A DNA stretch of 48,000 bases from Chloroflexota bacterium (GCA_016179845.1 JACPCK010000035.1:1-48000), one strand, 5' to 3'. Shown: positions 8,191 through 16,904, counted from the stretch's first letter. The notes: generated by a model not told the origin, from the letters alone. Made by a program: numbers and translations.

Positions 8191-8345
8191 TTGTTGAATA
8201 AGTCGTAGCCAATCAGGGTGCAGGGGCGTCCCGACTTGTCGGGATGCCAGGGGCCTGGGGGGTGAGGTATCTGTCTTCAGAGAGGACGTGATTTATCGGG
8301 AGGCAGCGTCCACTTTTGTAAAGAACTAAGGAGACTCTACACTAG
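8191..8345. repeat. Type B dispersed repeat, left end missing
   Basis: From TTGAATAAGTCGTAGCC to GGAGACTCTACACTAG it matches the copies at 3308 and 23306, including CCGACTTGTCGGGATGCCAGGGG. It lacks the first ~25 bases and an internal block (the CCCTGAGCGAAGCC part). The right-end CTAG (8342-8345) supplies the TAG stop of the M24 peptidase on the minus strand. Confidence 0.8.
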
Positions 8346-9511
8346 CGTGGTACCAACAATATCTCCTTCTGGACCTCGGTGGTGACCTCCGGCCCCCTCT
8401 CAGACCAGAAGACATCAATCTCGGAGCGTACGCCGAAACTGCGGAAGTACAGGCCGGGCTCGATGGTAAAGCCGATGCCCGGGATAATGGTGCGAGTGTC
8501 GTGGGTCTCCCAGTCGTCCAGGTTGACCGCGGCGCCATGAACCTCGGCGCCCAGACTGTGGCCCAGGCGATGCGTGAAGTTTCGACCCAGACCCTCCCTC
8601 TCCACATACCTGCGGGCCACGCGGTCCACCTCCCACCCCTGAATAGATCGGCCTTCCTGGTGAGCTTTGAACAGAAGCTCCAGGGCTGCGTCTCTGGCGC
8701 CTGCAACTACCTCGAAGGCCCGCCGGAACCTGAGAGGGACCTTCTGGCCCACGTAACCCACCCAGGTGATGTCGGCATACACGGCCTGAGCATTGTCCTC
8801 CTTAGCCCAGAGGTCTAAGAGAAGCCAGTCACCCTGCCCAATGGGCAAGGATGTGGCCGGCGAGGGCTCATAATGGGGGTCCGCTGCATGCCGGTTTACC
8901 TGTACGATAGGGCCTGCATCGGAGACGAGCCCCAACTCCCTGAACCGTTCTAGAAGGAACTGCTGCACGGATAGCTCTGTTAGCTCCACCCTGCCAAGTC
9001 CCGCTGATACGTGGGCAAAAGCCTCCCTGACCAGGCCGACCAGCTTGCGGGCCACCGAGCGGTGGAGTCTGAGCTGTAGGGAAGTCCACCGCTGGGTGGC
9101 GAACTGCAACAGGTCGGCGGAGGAAACCACCTCCCCGCCCAGGCTGCGCACCAGCTCCAGGGTGCCCCCATCCACCTGCGATACCCTTGGGAGCTCCGCA
9201 TCCGGCGAGTATTCCATGGCAACCTTTTGCCCCTGGCCCAGCAGCCTTCCAAGGGCCTCCCTCAGTTCCTGCCTGCTAGAGTAGGTGCGCTTTTCGGCGC
9301 GTAAGCCGTGGAATTTGCCTGCGTCCACACTATGCACGAGAAGGCGGGGAAGACCAGCGGCAGGTAAGAACAGGAAGCAGGGGCGTGTTAGCATACCCAC
9401 CTGGCCGGCAAGGGCGGCAAAGACCGTGCTGCTGTGCCGGTAGTCGTATATCAGCCACCCGTCGAGCCCTTCCCGAACCATAAACTCCTGGGCGTCCCTG
9501 ACGTACTTCAC
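8342..9511 (-). CDS. M24-family metallopeptidase (Xaa-Pro aminopeptidase-like)
   Basis: A 389-residue pita-bread-fold peptidase related to Xaa-Pro dipeptidase/aminopeptidase P, which removes N-terminal residues before proline using two metal ions. The N-terminal creatinase-like domain runs to about residue 150. All five metal ligands are visible in order: Asp in LLLDLWA, Asp in YADITW, His in HRLGHSLG, Glu in FTIEPGLY and Glu in RSEIDV. The start is GTG at 9511-9509 (VKYVRDAQEF). The stop codon TAG at 8344-8342 is part of the CTAG end of a type B repeat, but the protein ends normally after the last family strand (EILLVPR). A TATAAT-like box lies at 9557-9562 upstream. Confidence 0.88.
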   Translation of the reverse strand: MKYVRDAQEFMVREGLDGWLIYDYRHSSTVFAALAGQVGMLTRPCFLFLPAAGLPRLLVHSVDAGKFHGLRAEKRTYSSRQELREALGRLLGQGQKVAMEYSPDAELPRVSQVDGGTLELVRSLGGEVVSSADLLQFATQRWTSLQLRLHRSVARKLVGLVREAFAHVSAGLGRVELTELSVQQFLLERFRELGLVSDAGPIVQVNRHAADPHYEPSPATSLPIGQGDWLLLDLWAKEDNAQAVYADITWVGYVGQKVPLRFRRAFEVVAGARDAALELLFKAHQEGRSIQGWEVDRVARRYVEREGLGRNFTHRLGHSLGAEVHGAAVNLDDWETHDTRTIIPGIGFTIEPGLYFRSFGVRSEIDVFWSERGPEVTTEVQKEILLVPR

Positions 9512-9639
9512 GGTTACACCGCCACGCTATTGAAGTCCATCGATCCTGGTAGGGCCATTATAGCTTTGGACAAGCTCTCCTTGGCGCTCAGGAAACAGTA
9601 TGATACCATCTCCTTCAAAGCTGGAGTGAAAGGGCGTTC

Positions 9640-10836
9640 ATGCCGGGACCGCTGGAAGGAATACGAGTCCTGGACTTGAGCTGGATCCTCTCCGGGCCCT
9701 TCTGCACCCTGGTGCTGGCGGACCTGGGAGCGCAGGTCATAAAGATTGAGCGGCCGGAGATAGGGGACCTGGCCCGGGGCACTGCGCCTTTCGTTGGTGA
9801 GAACGGGGATAGCGCCTATTTCATGAGCCTGAACCGCAACAAGAAAAGCGTGACCCTGGACCTATCCGTGAAAGAGGGCCGAGATGCATTCCTGGGGCTG
9901 GTCAAGAAGGCTGACGTGGTAGTCGAGAACATGCGGCCCGGCAGCATGAAGGGCCTGGGGCTGGACTATACCGAGCTACAGAGACACAACCCCAGGCTTA
10001 TCTACTGCGCCATCTCCGGGTTCGGCCAGACGGGCCCCTACGCCCGGAGGCCCGCCCTGGACATAATAGTCCAGGGGATGGGCGGCATCATGAGCATCAC
10101 GGGGGACCCGGGAGGCAGGCCCGTAAGGGTCGGCACGTCTATAGGGGACATAGCGGCGGGCCTCTTCGCCGCCGTGGGCGTCTGCGCTGCGCTCCGTGAG
10201 AGGGAGCGCAGCGGTCAGGGGCAGATGATAGATATAGGGATGCTGGACTGCCAGGTAGCCATCCTGGAGAACGCGCTGGCCCGCTACTGGGCCACTGGCG
10301 AGGTTCCCCGGCCCCTGGGCACCCGCCACCCTCTGGCGACGCCCTTCCAGGCCTTCGAGACCTTGGACGGATACGTAGTGGTGGCCATCATTGGCTCTGA
10401 GGAGATGTGGCCCCTCTTCTGCTCCGCCATCGACCGCGTCGAGCTGATAGACGACCCCCGCTTCCAGACCGGATGGTCCCGCACCCAGCACATAGAGACC
10501 CTTGAGCCCGTCATAGCCGCCGAGATGAAGAAGCGAACCACCCAGGAGTGGGTGGACGAGCTGGGCAGGCTCGGTATCCCCTGCGGGCCCGTCAACACCA
10601 TCGACCGGGTGGCCTCTGACCCCCACCTTGCCCAAAGAGAGATGTTTGTGGAGCTACCCCACAAGCGACTCGGCTCTTTCAAGTACACGGGCACGCCCAT
10701 CAAGCTGTCCCGCTCCCCTGCCGACGTCCTACACCCGCCGCCCGACCTGGGCGAGCATACCGAAGAGATTCTGGCACACATCTTGGGCATATCAGCAGAA
10801 CAGATCGAGTCCCTGCGGGCTAAGAAGGCCATATGA
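9640..10836 (+). CDS. CaiB/BaiF family (class III) CoA-transferase
   Basis: A 398-residue class III CoA-transferase, related to formyl-CoA and carnitine CoA-transferases, moving CoA between carboxylic acids through an aspartyl thioester. The N-terminal Rossmann-like part (GIRVLDLSWILSGPFCTLVL) and NRNKKSVTLDL are typical. The catalytic Asp is most likely the one in TSIGDIAAG, near residue 170. GFGQTGPYARRPALDI is the conserved loop before it. The true substrates cannot be read from sequence. Its stop overlaps the recX start (ATGA). Confidence 0.88.
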   Translation: MPGPLEGIRVLDLSWILSGPFCTLVLADLGAQVIKIERPEIGDLARGTAPFVGENGDSAYFMSLNRNKKSVTLDLSVKEGRDAFLGLVKKADVVVENMRPGSMKGLGLDYTELQRHNPRLIYCAISGFGQTGPYARRPALDIIVQGMGGIMSITGDPGGRPVRVGTSIGDIAAGLFAAVGVCAALRERERSGQGQMIDIGMLDCQVAILENALARYWATGEVPRPLGTRHPLATPFQAFETLDGYVVVAIIGSEEMWPLFCSAIDRVELIDDPRFQTGWSRTQHIETLEPVIAAEMKKRTTQEWVDELGRLGIPCGPVNTIDRVASDPHLAQREMFVELPHKRLGSFKYTGTPIKLSRSPADVLHPPPDLGEHTEEILAHILGISAEQIESLRAKKAI

Positions 10837-11327
10837 ACCCTGAAGAACCCATTCACGGCGATACCCGGAACAGGGAGGCCCTGAAAGCCGCCTGGCGATT
10901 GCTCTCCCTGAGGCCCCGGACCTCTTCCGAGCTGGAGAGGCGCCTGGCCACGAGGTTCGGGTCCCAGGCTGCGTCCTGGGTAATCGGCCATCTACGTGAA
11001 ACGGGCTACCTGGACGACCGCTCCTTCGCCTCTCTGTGGACTCGAAGTCGCGTAGAGGCCCACCCGCGCAGCGCCTCACTCATAAGGAGGGAGCTGGCCC
11101 AAAAAGGAGTGGAAAGGGAGTTGGCTGAGGAGGCAACCTCAGGATTGGATGACGAGGAGACGGCCTACGCGGCAGCCCTCCAGGGGGCCAGGCATCTGAA
11201 AGGGGAGCCCTTCCCAGTCTTTAGGCGTAAGCTATGGGGATATCTGATGAGGAGGGGATTCAGCCACTCCCTCGCCAGGCGGCTCGTCCATAGGGTATGG
11301 ATAGAAAGGAGACACGACCAGCCGTGA
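10833..11327 (+). CDS. recX: RecX family regulatory protein
   Basis: A 164-residue, very basic and helical protein made of tandem three-helix repeats, matching RecX, which binds RecA filaments and limits or modulates recombination. Typical phrases are WRLLSLRPRTSSELERRL, LRETGYLDDRSFA and LIRRELAQKGV, followed by the third repeat YLMRRGFSHSLARRLV. recA is not in the window. The start ATG 10833 overlaps the stop of the CoA-transferase by four bases, so expression is coupled to an unrelated gene. Confidence 0.85.
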   Translation: MNPEEPIHGDTRNREALKAAWRLLSLRPRTSSELERRLATRFGSQAASWVIGHLRETGYLDDRSFASLWTRSRVEAHPRSASLIRRELAQKGVERELAEEATSGLDDEETAYAAALQGARHLKGEPFPVFRRKLWGYLMRRGFSHSLARRLVHRVWIERRHDQP

Positions 11328-11433
11328 AGACGTCCCTTCTCTTCAAGGCAAGCCCCCTTGATGGTGCAGACATGGTACACGGGGTATCCCCTGGGGGTAT
11401 TGAAATTTTTTACGTCTGTGTCAATATAAGGTC

Positions 11434-12315
11434 ATGAATATTGGTGCTTTTGAGCTAAATGAGCCCTCGCCCGAGCTGAGACAGCCTCACGCTATCTCTT
11501 GCCTGCGTCCTTGGATAGACGTCGGCAGCGTGGGGACCCTGGCGATCAGTCGCTTGGAGGAGCACTTGGGAGCCCAGGAATTGGGGAGGCTCACAAGGCC
11601 AGGGAACTTCTTCGACTTCACCCGCTATCGGCCTATGGTGTACAACGTGGAAGATCGGAGGGTCTTCTCTGTTCCCAATAGTGTCATCAACTACGCCAGG
11701 CAGGATAAGGGACCTGATCTCCTGTTCTTCCACCTTCTTGAACCTCATGCCCACGCTGAGGAGTATACAGAATCGGTGATGGACGTCATTAAACACCTGG
11801 GTGTAAAGCGTCATCTGAGGGTGGGGTCCATGTATGACGCGGTCCCTCACACCCGCCCGCTCCTTGTGACAGGGTCCAGCAGCAATGTCTCGAAGCCAAC
11901 CCGGATGGGCAAACTGATGCTGCGCCCCAGCACCTACCAGGGCCCTACCACCATCCTCAACCTGGTCTCTCAGGAAGTGGATAAGCTTGGCATCGAGAAT
12001 ACCACAGTCCTGATCCACCTACCTCAATACGTCCAGCTAGAAGAGGACTACGCCGGCGCGGCGTGCCTTCTGGAAATCTTGCGAGAGATGTACGACCTGC
12101 CGGAGTCTCTGGCCGACCCCAGCCGAGGCCATCAGCAGTACAAAGAGGTGGATGCGGAGATGGCCAGCAACCCTGCGGCCAAGGCCTTCGTGGAGCGAAT
12201 GGAGATGTACTACGACTCCCAGAAGGCGGAGAGGGATTTGGAGCAGCAGCCTCCCCTCTCTCCCGAGGTAGAACGCTTCTTGCGAGAGTTGGACAAGGGC
12301 CCCGGCAGCCGCTAG
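11434..12315 (+). CDS. PAC2 family protein
   Basis: A 293-residue protein of the PAC2 family (related to proteasome-assembly chaperone 2), found in archaea and several bacterial phyla, with unknown bacterial function. Typical parts are RPWIDVGSVGTLAISRLEEHLG near the N-terminus, the region DLLFFHLLEPHA, and VLIHLPQYVQLEEDYAGA followed by a helical C-terminus with EVERFLRELDKG. AAGG lies 4-7 nt before ATG 11434. TTGAAA and TATAAG further upstream resemble promoter boxes, but TATAAG is only 3 nt from the ATG, so they cannot serve this start in the usual way. Confidence 0.75.
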   Translation: MNIGAFELNEPSPELRQPHAISCLRPWIDVGSVGTLAISRLEEHLGAQELGRLTRPGNFFDFTRYRPMVYNVEDRRVFSVPNSVINYARQDKGPDLLFFHLLEPHAHAEEYTESVMDVIKHLGVKRHLRVGSMYDAVPHTRPLLVTGSSSNVSKPTRMGKLMLRPSTYQGPTTILNLVSQEVDKLGIENTTVLIHLPQYVQLEEDYAGAACLLEILREMYDLPESLADPSRGHQQYKEVDAEMASNPAAKAFVERMEMYYDSQKAERDLEQQPPLSPEVERFLRELDKGPGSR

Positions 12316-12423
12316 ATAATCCCTGTCACCCAGGTATGCGCCAGCAGGTAGGCAATACCCCGCAGCCTTCCCTCGACAAGTGCCGAGTCAGGAGCGAAAA
12401 GACACCCCTTCCCTGAAGTAGCC

Positions 12424-12987
12424 TTAGATAAAGAGAGTGACGGTGGCCTTTGAGGCGAAGTGCAGGAAGGCCGCGGCGCCCTGAATATCGGCTTCCGGCA
12501 GCAGGTCCTCCTTCTTGATGCCCATTACTCCCATGGTGGTGGAGCAGGCGATAAGCTTGACCCCCTTCTGGTGGGCCATCTCCACGAACTGCTCTATGGA
12601 GGGTACGTTGGCCTTTCTCATCCACCGCTTCATGAGGGCCGTGGCGATAAAGGTCATGCCAGGGATGGCCCCCACAAGGTTGGGCACGTAGACCGGAAGC
12701 CCCTTAAGGGGGCTCGGCATGGCCGGGTTGCCCAATGGGGCCACCTTTAGCCCCTTGTACTTTTTCTTATTGAGCGCGTCCAGGCCGTAGAAGGTGAAGA
12801 AGATACCGCACTCCCACCCCAGGGCCGTAGCCGTGGTAGCCAGGATAAGAGGCGGGTAGACCATGTCCAGGCTGCCCTTGGAGGCCACGATGGCCAGGCG
12901 TTTCTTGCCGGTCTCATTGTGGGCCTCCGCGTGGAGCTTCTGGAACTCCGCCAGGCTCAGGCCAAGCTTTTCTAGAGTCTCGGTCAT
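12424..12987 (-). CDS. DsrE/DsrF/DrsH-like family protein
   Basis: A 187-residue protein of the DsrE/F-like fold (often annotated peroxiredoxin-like), part of cytoplasmic sulfur-trafficking systems that pass persulfide sulfur between TusA, DsrE and acceptor enzymes. Characteristic parts are RLAIVASKGSLDMVYPPLILATTA, the FFTFYGLDAL strand and VKLIACSTTMGVMGI, whose Cys is the probable persulfide carrier. It lies 12 nt downstream of tusA on the same strand, so the two are one operon. TusA-DsrE pairs are common in sulfur-oxidising and sulfur-reducing lineages. Confidence 0.85.
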   Translation of the reverse strand: MTETLEKLGLSLAEFQKLHAEAHNETGKKRLAIVASKGSLDMVYPPLILATTATALGWECGIFFTFYGLDALNKKKYKGLKVAPLGNPAMPSPLKGLPVYVPNLVGAIPGMTFIATALMKRWMRKANVPSIEQFVEMAHQKGVKLIACSTTMGVMGIKKEDLLPEADIQGAAAFLHFASKATVTLFI

Positions 12988-12999
12988 GGCAACCCCCTT

Positions 13000-13248
13000 C
13001 TACCCCTTCTGGACCCAGTATTCAAAGACGCCGTTGGCCGCTTCCTGCTTCAGCAGCTTGTGGCCCAGGGCCTCCGCCCAGGCGGGAATATCGGCCTTGG
13101 AGCCCGGGTCCGTGGCCAGTATGTGAAGCACCTGCCCGCTGGCCAGGGCCTGTATCACCTCCGAAGCCTTGATCACAGGCAGTGGGCAAAGCTGGTTCTT
13201 AACGTCCAGCACATGATCTGCGTTGAACTGACTGGTCTGTTGTACCAT
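13000..13248 (-). CDS. tusA: TusA-family sulfurtransferase
   Basis: An 82-residue protein with the SirA/TusA fold. The sulfur-carrying motif is CPLP in LDVKNQLCPLPVIKAS; TusA carries sulfur as a persulfide on this Cys. The second half, ILATDPGSKADIPAWAEALGH, is the standard TusA helix region. GGAGAGGATGG precedes the ATG at 13248. It is the first gene of a two-gene operon with the DsrE-like protein, which is the likely acceptor or donor of its sulfur. Confidence 0.92.
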   Translation of the reverse strand: MVQQTSQFNADHVLDVKNQLCPLPVIKASEVIQALASGQVLHILATDPGSKADIPAWAEALGHKLLKQEAANGVFEYWVQKG

Positions 13249-13277
13249 CCTCTCCTCCTCTGGTTCTTACTGGGGCC

Positions 13278-13323
13278 AAAATAAAGGGCCCTCTCGTGGC
13301 CTCTATCCGTCTCGAGAGGGCCC
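13278..13323 (-). terminator. Rho-independent terminator after the enoyl-CoA hydratase gene
   Basis: GGGCCCTCTCG (13286-13296) and CGAGAGGGCCC (13313-13323) form a perfect 11-bp stem. On the minus strand it is followed by TTTATTTT (13285-13278). It ends minus-strand transcription coming from the hydratase gene before the tusA operon. Confidence 0.8.
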
Positions 13324-13464
13324 CAGATTAGGCGAAGCCAATCTACCCAGGGCTCTCCCCGGCACATCTACAGACGCAACAGAGGGCCTTGCACTGAATC
13401 ATGCTGCAATCTACCTTACACCTACCCTCCCAGCCTTGTCAACGGCCATAGTCCATGCGCAAGA

Positions 13465-14262
13465 CTACGTGCCCTTGAACTGGGGCGGCCGCTTCTGGAC
13501 GAAGGCCTGCACCGCCTCCAGGTAGTCCTGAGTAGTGAAAGAGAGGGCCTCTAACGCGATAGAGAGAGGCAACATGCGATTCATGGCGTCGATGAGCCAC
13601 TGGTTCAAGGCCAACTTGGTCCAGCGGATGCCTACGGCGGGTCCCTTGGCCAGCCGCTCCGCCAGGGCGTAGGTGCTGGACATCAGGTCTTCATGGGGCA
13701 CCACATGGTTGACCAGGCCCAGACGCTCTGCCTCTTTAGCCGAGATGAAGTCGCCCGTCATGAGGAACTCCTTGGCCCGGTTCAGGGGCATCAACAGGGG
13801 CCAGATTACGGCCCCGCCATCACCAGCTACTGCTGCTACCCGGATATGAGTATCAGCGATGCGAGCCCTCTCCGAGGCCATGACGATGTCGCAAAAGAGA
13901 GCAAGGGTAGCTCCCAGTCCCACGGCATCTCCATTGACAGCAGCAATGACAGGCTGCTCCACCTCTAGCAGGGCACGGATCAGGCCTGGACCTGTCTTCA
14001 TAGCGTCCTGGAGGCGGGCCGAGCTATGAGTATCGGTCTTCTGGATGTCTTTGATGTCGCCGCCGGCGCAGAAGGCTCGCCCCGCACCGGTAACCACAAT
14101 AACGTTAGTATCGCTGTCCTGCTTTGCCAGGCGGAAGAAGTCCTCCAGCTCCAGATGCATGTCATGGTTGACTGCGTTAAGAACCTCGGGCCGGTTAAGG
14201 GTGACGGTAAGGACCTTATCCTTGGACTGGGTCAGCAGATGGCGGAACTTGTAGCTAGCCAT
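13465..14262 (-). CDS. Enoyl-CoA hydratase/isomerase family protein
   Basis: A 265-residue crotonase-superfamily protein acting on acyl-CoA thioesters. The oxyanion-hole segments are AFCAGGDIKDI (near residue 65) and NGDAVGLGATLALFCDIVMA (near residue 110). The Glu normally seen in the second active-site segment falls in a region reading HIRVAAVAGDGGAVIWPLL, where it is not obvious, so hydratase activity is uncertain; isomerase or hydrolase activity is possible. ATG 14262 is chosen because GGAGGGG lies just upstream and the longer frame adds residues atypical of the family. It is followed by a clear terminator. Confidence 0.85.
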   Translation of the reverse strand: MASYKFRHLLTQSKDKVLTVTLNRPEVLNAVNHDMHLELEDFFRLAKQDSDTNVIVVTGAGRAFCAGGDIKDIQKTDTHSSARLQDAMKTGPGLIRALLEVEQPVIAAVNGDAVGLGATLALFCDIVMASERARIADTHIRVAAVAGDGGAVIWPLLMPLNRAKEFLMTGDFISAKEAERLGLVNHVVPHEDLMSSTYALAERLAKGPAVGIRWTKLALNQWLIDAMNRMLPLSIALEALSFTTQDYLEAVQAFVQKRPPQFKGT

Positions 14263-14386
14263 GAACCCCTCCTTCACGGTGTACAGTTGCCATAAATAGA
14301 CCACGGGGCTCTCGGTCTGTCAAGCCTCCTGATCCCTTGCATCCGCTGCTCCTGTGCCAGACAAGGAGCACTTCCCGTGCCCCTTG

Positions 14387-14395
14387 TGCTACAAT
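14387..14395 (+). promoter_or_regulatory. Extended -10 promoter ahead of the FmdB-thiE operon
   Basis: TGC followed by TACAAT (14390-14395) matches an extended -10 element; no good -35 box is seen. The predicted start near 14402 leaves a ~30-nt leader containing a small GTAGC/GCTAC hairpin before the first gene. Confidence 0.35.
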
Positions 14396-14433
14396 TCCTC
14401 AACGGGATTTTCTGTAGCTAGTGAGGCTACGTC

Positions 14434-14853
14434 ATGCCCATCTATGAATACCGGTGCCAGGACTGCCAGAGAAAGGTATCCCTCTTCTTCCGCTCCTTCT
14501 CCCAGGTGGGAGAGGGAATCTGTTCCTACTGTCGCAGCACTCGCCTGACGCGCCTCATCTCACGGGTAGCCCTTCTAAAGCCCTCTGCACAAAGCCTGGA
14601 AAAGGGCCCCGGCATTGAGGCCCTCAGCGACGTGGACGCGGATGACCCACGGGCCGTCCGGGAGATGATGCGACGCTGGAAGGCGGAGCTGGGCAGCGAT
14701 GCGGGCGAGGAGTGGGATGAGGCCATGTCCATGCTGGACTCAGGCAAGTCAATGGAAGAGATTGAGAGGAGCCTGAGCGAGCCTCAATCTGCCGCAGGCG
14801 CCGGGGCAGAAGAAGATTCCGCGGATGATTTTGAAGATGAAGAGTCGTACTGA
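14434..14853 (+). CDS. FmdB-family zinc ribbon protein, long form
   Basis: A 139-residue protein. The first ~45 residues form the FmdB/Zn-ribbon regulatory domain: MPIYEYRCQDCQRK with CQDC, then ICSYCRS providing the second Cys pair. The rest is a charged helical extension ending in an acidic tail (EEDSADDFEDEESY). FmdB-type ribbons occur in regulators of formamidase/amidase genes and in many small proteins of unknown role. A second FmdB-like gene follows 18 nt later, so the two may act as a pair. Four cysteines fit one zinc ion. Confidence 0.8.
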   Translation: MPIYEYRCQDCQRKVSLFFRSFSQVGEGICSYCRSTRLTRLISRVALLKPSAQSLEKGPGIEALSDVDADDPRAVREMMRRWKAELGSDAGEEWDEAMSMLDSGKSMEEIERSLSEPQSAAGAGAEEDSADDFEDEESY

Positions 14854-14871
14854 TAGGACGGGGTGAAGGCC

Positions 14872-15213
14872 ATGCCTATCTACGAGTACCGGTGCAATGG
14901 GTGTGGTGCCCTTTGCTCCTTCTTCATACGCAGCATGAGCCAACCTTTGGACCCTGTATGCCAGAGATGTGGCAGCCCAGACTTGAGGCGAGCCATATCC
15001 CGCTTTGCCTATCATAAGACCCTGCAACAGGTTCACGAGGAGTCTGGCCCGCCCCCAGAGCGCTCTTCCCTGGACTACTACAAGGACCCCCGCAATATCG
15101 GCCGCCACGTGGAGGAGTCCTTCAAGAAGTGGGATGTGGATGTCCCCAAGCCCATCAGGGAGACCATCGACGCTGCCCGGGAAGGCGTCGTGCCCGAAGA
15201 GCTGGGCCTCTAG
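14872..15213 (+). CDS. FmdB-family zinc ribbon protein, second copy
   Basis: A 113-residue protein starting MPIYEYRCNGCGAL and continuing VCQRCGSPDLRRAISRF. The two Cys pairs CNGC and CQRC make the zinc ribbon. The C-terminal half is specific (SSLDYYKDPRNIGRHVEESFKKWD). ATG 14872 is preferred over the in-frame GTG at 14863 because the family begins MPIYEY. It lies in the same transcript as the longer paralogue and thiE, whose start comes 3 nt after its stop. Confidence 0.8.
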   Translation: MPIYEYRCNGCGALCSFFIRSMSQPLDPVCQRCGSPDLRRAISRFAYHKTLQQVHEESGPPPERSSLDYYKDPRNIGRHVEESFKKWDVDVPKPIRETIDAAREGVVPEELGL

Positions 15214-15216
15214 CCC

Positions 15217-16209
15217 ATGACCCCCTACATTGATAGCCAGAGGCAGGCGATTCGGGAGGCCTTCCGGGTCCTGGAGACCGCTGTCACCCAGCCTATCGGC
15301 CTTACCTATGACCTGCGCTCAGTACGGGAGGCCCTCTTCCCTGACACAGAAGAAAAGCAAGAGGAGGAGACAATCTCCAGTGGCCTCCGGGAGCGGGTCC
15401 GAGTACCCCTGCCAGCCGCCCTGGAAACGGCCCATATTATCGTGAAGACTGTCGAGAACCTCCATCACCTTAACGGCCTGGACCCTTCCTGGGCCACCCG
15501 GGCACTCAAGGTCCTGGCCCGGGTGGAGCACCGCCTGGGTGTCGACCTGCGGGCCCAGACAGGCGCGCGGGTGAGAGGCCTTTACGTGATCCTGGACCCC
15601 CAGGCCGCCCAGGGTCGAGACATCCTCCTGATAGCTGAAGCCGTCCTGAAAGGGGGGGCCAGGGTCCTCCAGCTACGGGACAAGATGAGAGAGAAGGGAG
15701 ACCAGATGCCCATTGCCCGAAAGCTGCTGGCCCTTTGCCGCGAGGCCAATGCCCTCTTCGTTGTCAACGACCACGCGGACCTGGCAGTGGCCTGCGGCGC
15801 CGACGGCCTTCACCTGGGCCAGCACGACCTGCCTTCCGCCGAGGCCCGCCAGATACTGTCCCCAGGGCAGCTCATGGGTCGCTCCAACTCTACCCTGGAA
15901 GAGGCCATGGCCTCCCAGTCCCAGGGGGCCGACTACGTTGCCGTTGGCGCCGTTTTCTCAACAGCCTCCAAGGAGCCCCAGAGGACAAGACACGCGGGCC
16001 TGGAGACCTTGAAGCAGGTGAAAGAAGCAGTGGCGGTCCCCGTGGTGGCGATTGGAGGCATCAATGAGGGAAACGTGGGCCAGGTCCTGGCTGCCGGCGC
16101 TGACGCCGTGGCCGTCATAAGCGCCGTAGTGAGCACGCCCAACCCGGAGGAGGCGGCGCGACGCCTCTCCGACCCCATTGAGGAAGCCCTTGCCAGGCGG
16201 GCGCGATGA
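15217..16209 (+). CDS. thiE: Thiamine-phosphate synthase with an N-terminal helical extension
   Basis: A 330-residue protein. Residues ~118-330 are a full thiamine-phosphate synthase, which joins HMP-PP and thiazole phosphate. Visible motifs are the strand RVLQLRDKM, NDHADLAVACGADGLHLGQHD, GRSNST (pyrophosphate binding), DYVAVGAVFSTASK and PVVAIGGIN. Residues 1-117 are an extra helical domain (RQAIREAFRVLE, PLPAALETAHIIVKTVENL, KVLARVEHRLGVDL) not needed for the reaction. N-terminal extensions on ThiE are known in other phyla, but this one is not one I recognise. The next gene (translin family) overlaps by four bases. Confidence 0.9.
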   Translation: MTPYIDSQRQAIREAFRVLETAVTQPIGLTYDLRSVREALFPDTEEKQEEETISSGLRERVRVPLPAALETAHIIVKTVENLHHLNGLDPSWATRALKVLARVEHRLGVDLRAQTGARVRGLYVILDPQAAQGRDILLIAEAVLKGGARVLQLRDKMREKGDQMPIARKLLALCREANALFVVNDHADLAVACGADGLHLGQHDLPSAEARQILSPGQLMGRSNSTLEEAMASQSQGADYVAVGAVFSTASKEPQRTRHAGLETLKQVKEAVAVPVVAIGGINEGNVGQVLAAGADAVAVISAVVSTPNPEEAARRLSDPIEEALARRAR

Positions 16210-16859
16210 GCACTAGTGGGAGACACGGCCAGAGGCTGAAGGCCATAACTCAGGAGGCGCGGGACCTGTTCCAGCAGAAGTTCCAGGTACGCGAGCGAAC
16301 CCTCCAGGTGTCTCGTGAGATCATTCGCCACTCAGCCAACGCCATTCGGGCTATCCACCGCGGGGAGTTCCAGGAGGGCCGTAAGCTATTGGAGGAAGCC
16401 AGGCCCCTGGCCAGGGAGCTCCACGACCTGCTCCCCAACGACGCCGATATCTACTTCGGCGGTTTTGTGGAGGACGCCCAGAAGGAGTTTGCCGAGGCCC
16501 ATGCCACCCTGGCCTTCGTAGCCAGCTCTGCTCTGCCCACGCCCAAGGAGCTGTACGTCACCCGTGCGGCCTACTTCAACGGCCTGGGAGAGGCCGTCGG
16601 CGAGCTGCGCCGGTACGTCCTGGACAGCCTGCGCCGCAACGACGTGGCCCAATGTGAGGAGCTCCTGGACCTGATGGACGAGGTGTACACCATCCTGGTG
16701 ACCATGGACTTCCCCGATGCTATCACCAGGGGCCTGCGACGCACCACGGACATGGTGAGGGGCGTCCTGGAGCGGACCCGCGGCGACCTGACCATGGCGC
16801 TGCGTCAGCAGACCTTGGAGCGCCGTTTAGGGGAAATGGAGGAGAGGCTCAAGGGCTAG
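16206..16859 (+). CDS. Translin-family protein
   Basis: A 217-residue, almost wholly helical protein with the translin signature near its end (TTDMVRGVLERTRGDLT). Other typical parts are VSREIIRHSANAIRAIHRGEF and a central AAYFNGLGEAVGELRRYVLD. Eukaryotic translin and TRAX bind single-stranded nucleic acid, and the complex has RNase activity; archaeal and bacterial members are little studied. I do not see the acidic triad of catalytic TRAX clearly, so a binding role is as likely. It overlaps thiE (ATGAGC at 16206), so it is cotranslated in the FmdB-FmdB-ThiE operon. Confidence 0.75.
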   Translation: MSTSGRHGQRLKAITQEARDLFQQKFQVRERTLQVSREIIRHSANAIRAIHRGEFQEGRKLLEEARPLARELHDLLPNDADIYFGGFVEDAQKEFAEAHATLAFVASSALPTPKELYVTRAAYFNGLGEAVGELRRYVLDSLRRNDVAQCEELLDLMDEVYTILVTMDFPDAITRGLRRTTDMVRGVLERTRGDLTMALRQQTLERRLGEMEERLKG

Positions 16860-16904
16860 CTGCCGGGCCCCGGCCCTCTACTACCGTACCCCTTAGTTCA
16901 TGGA

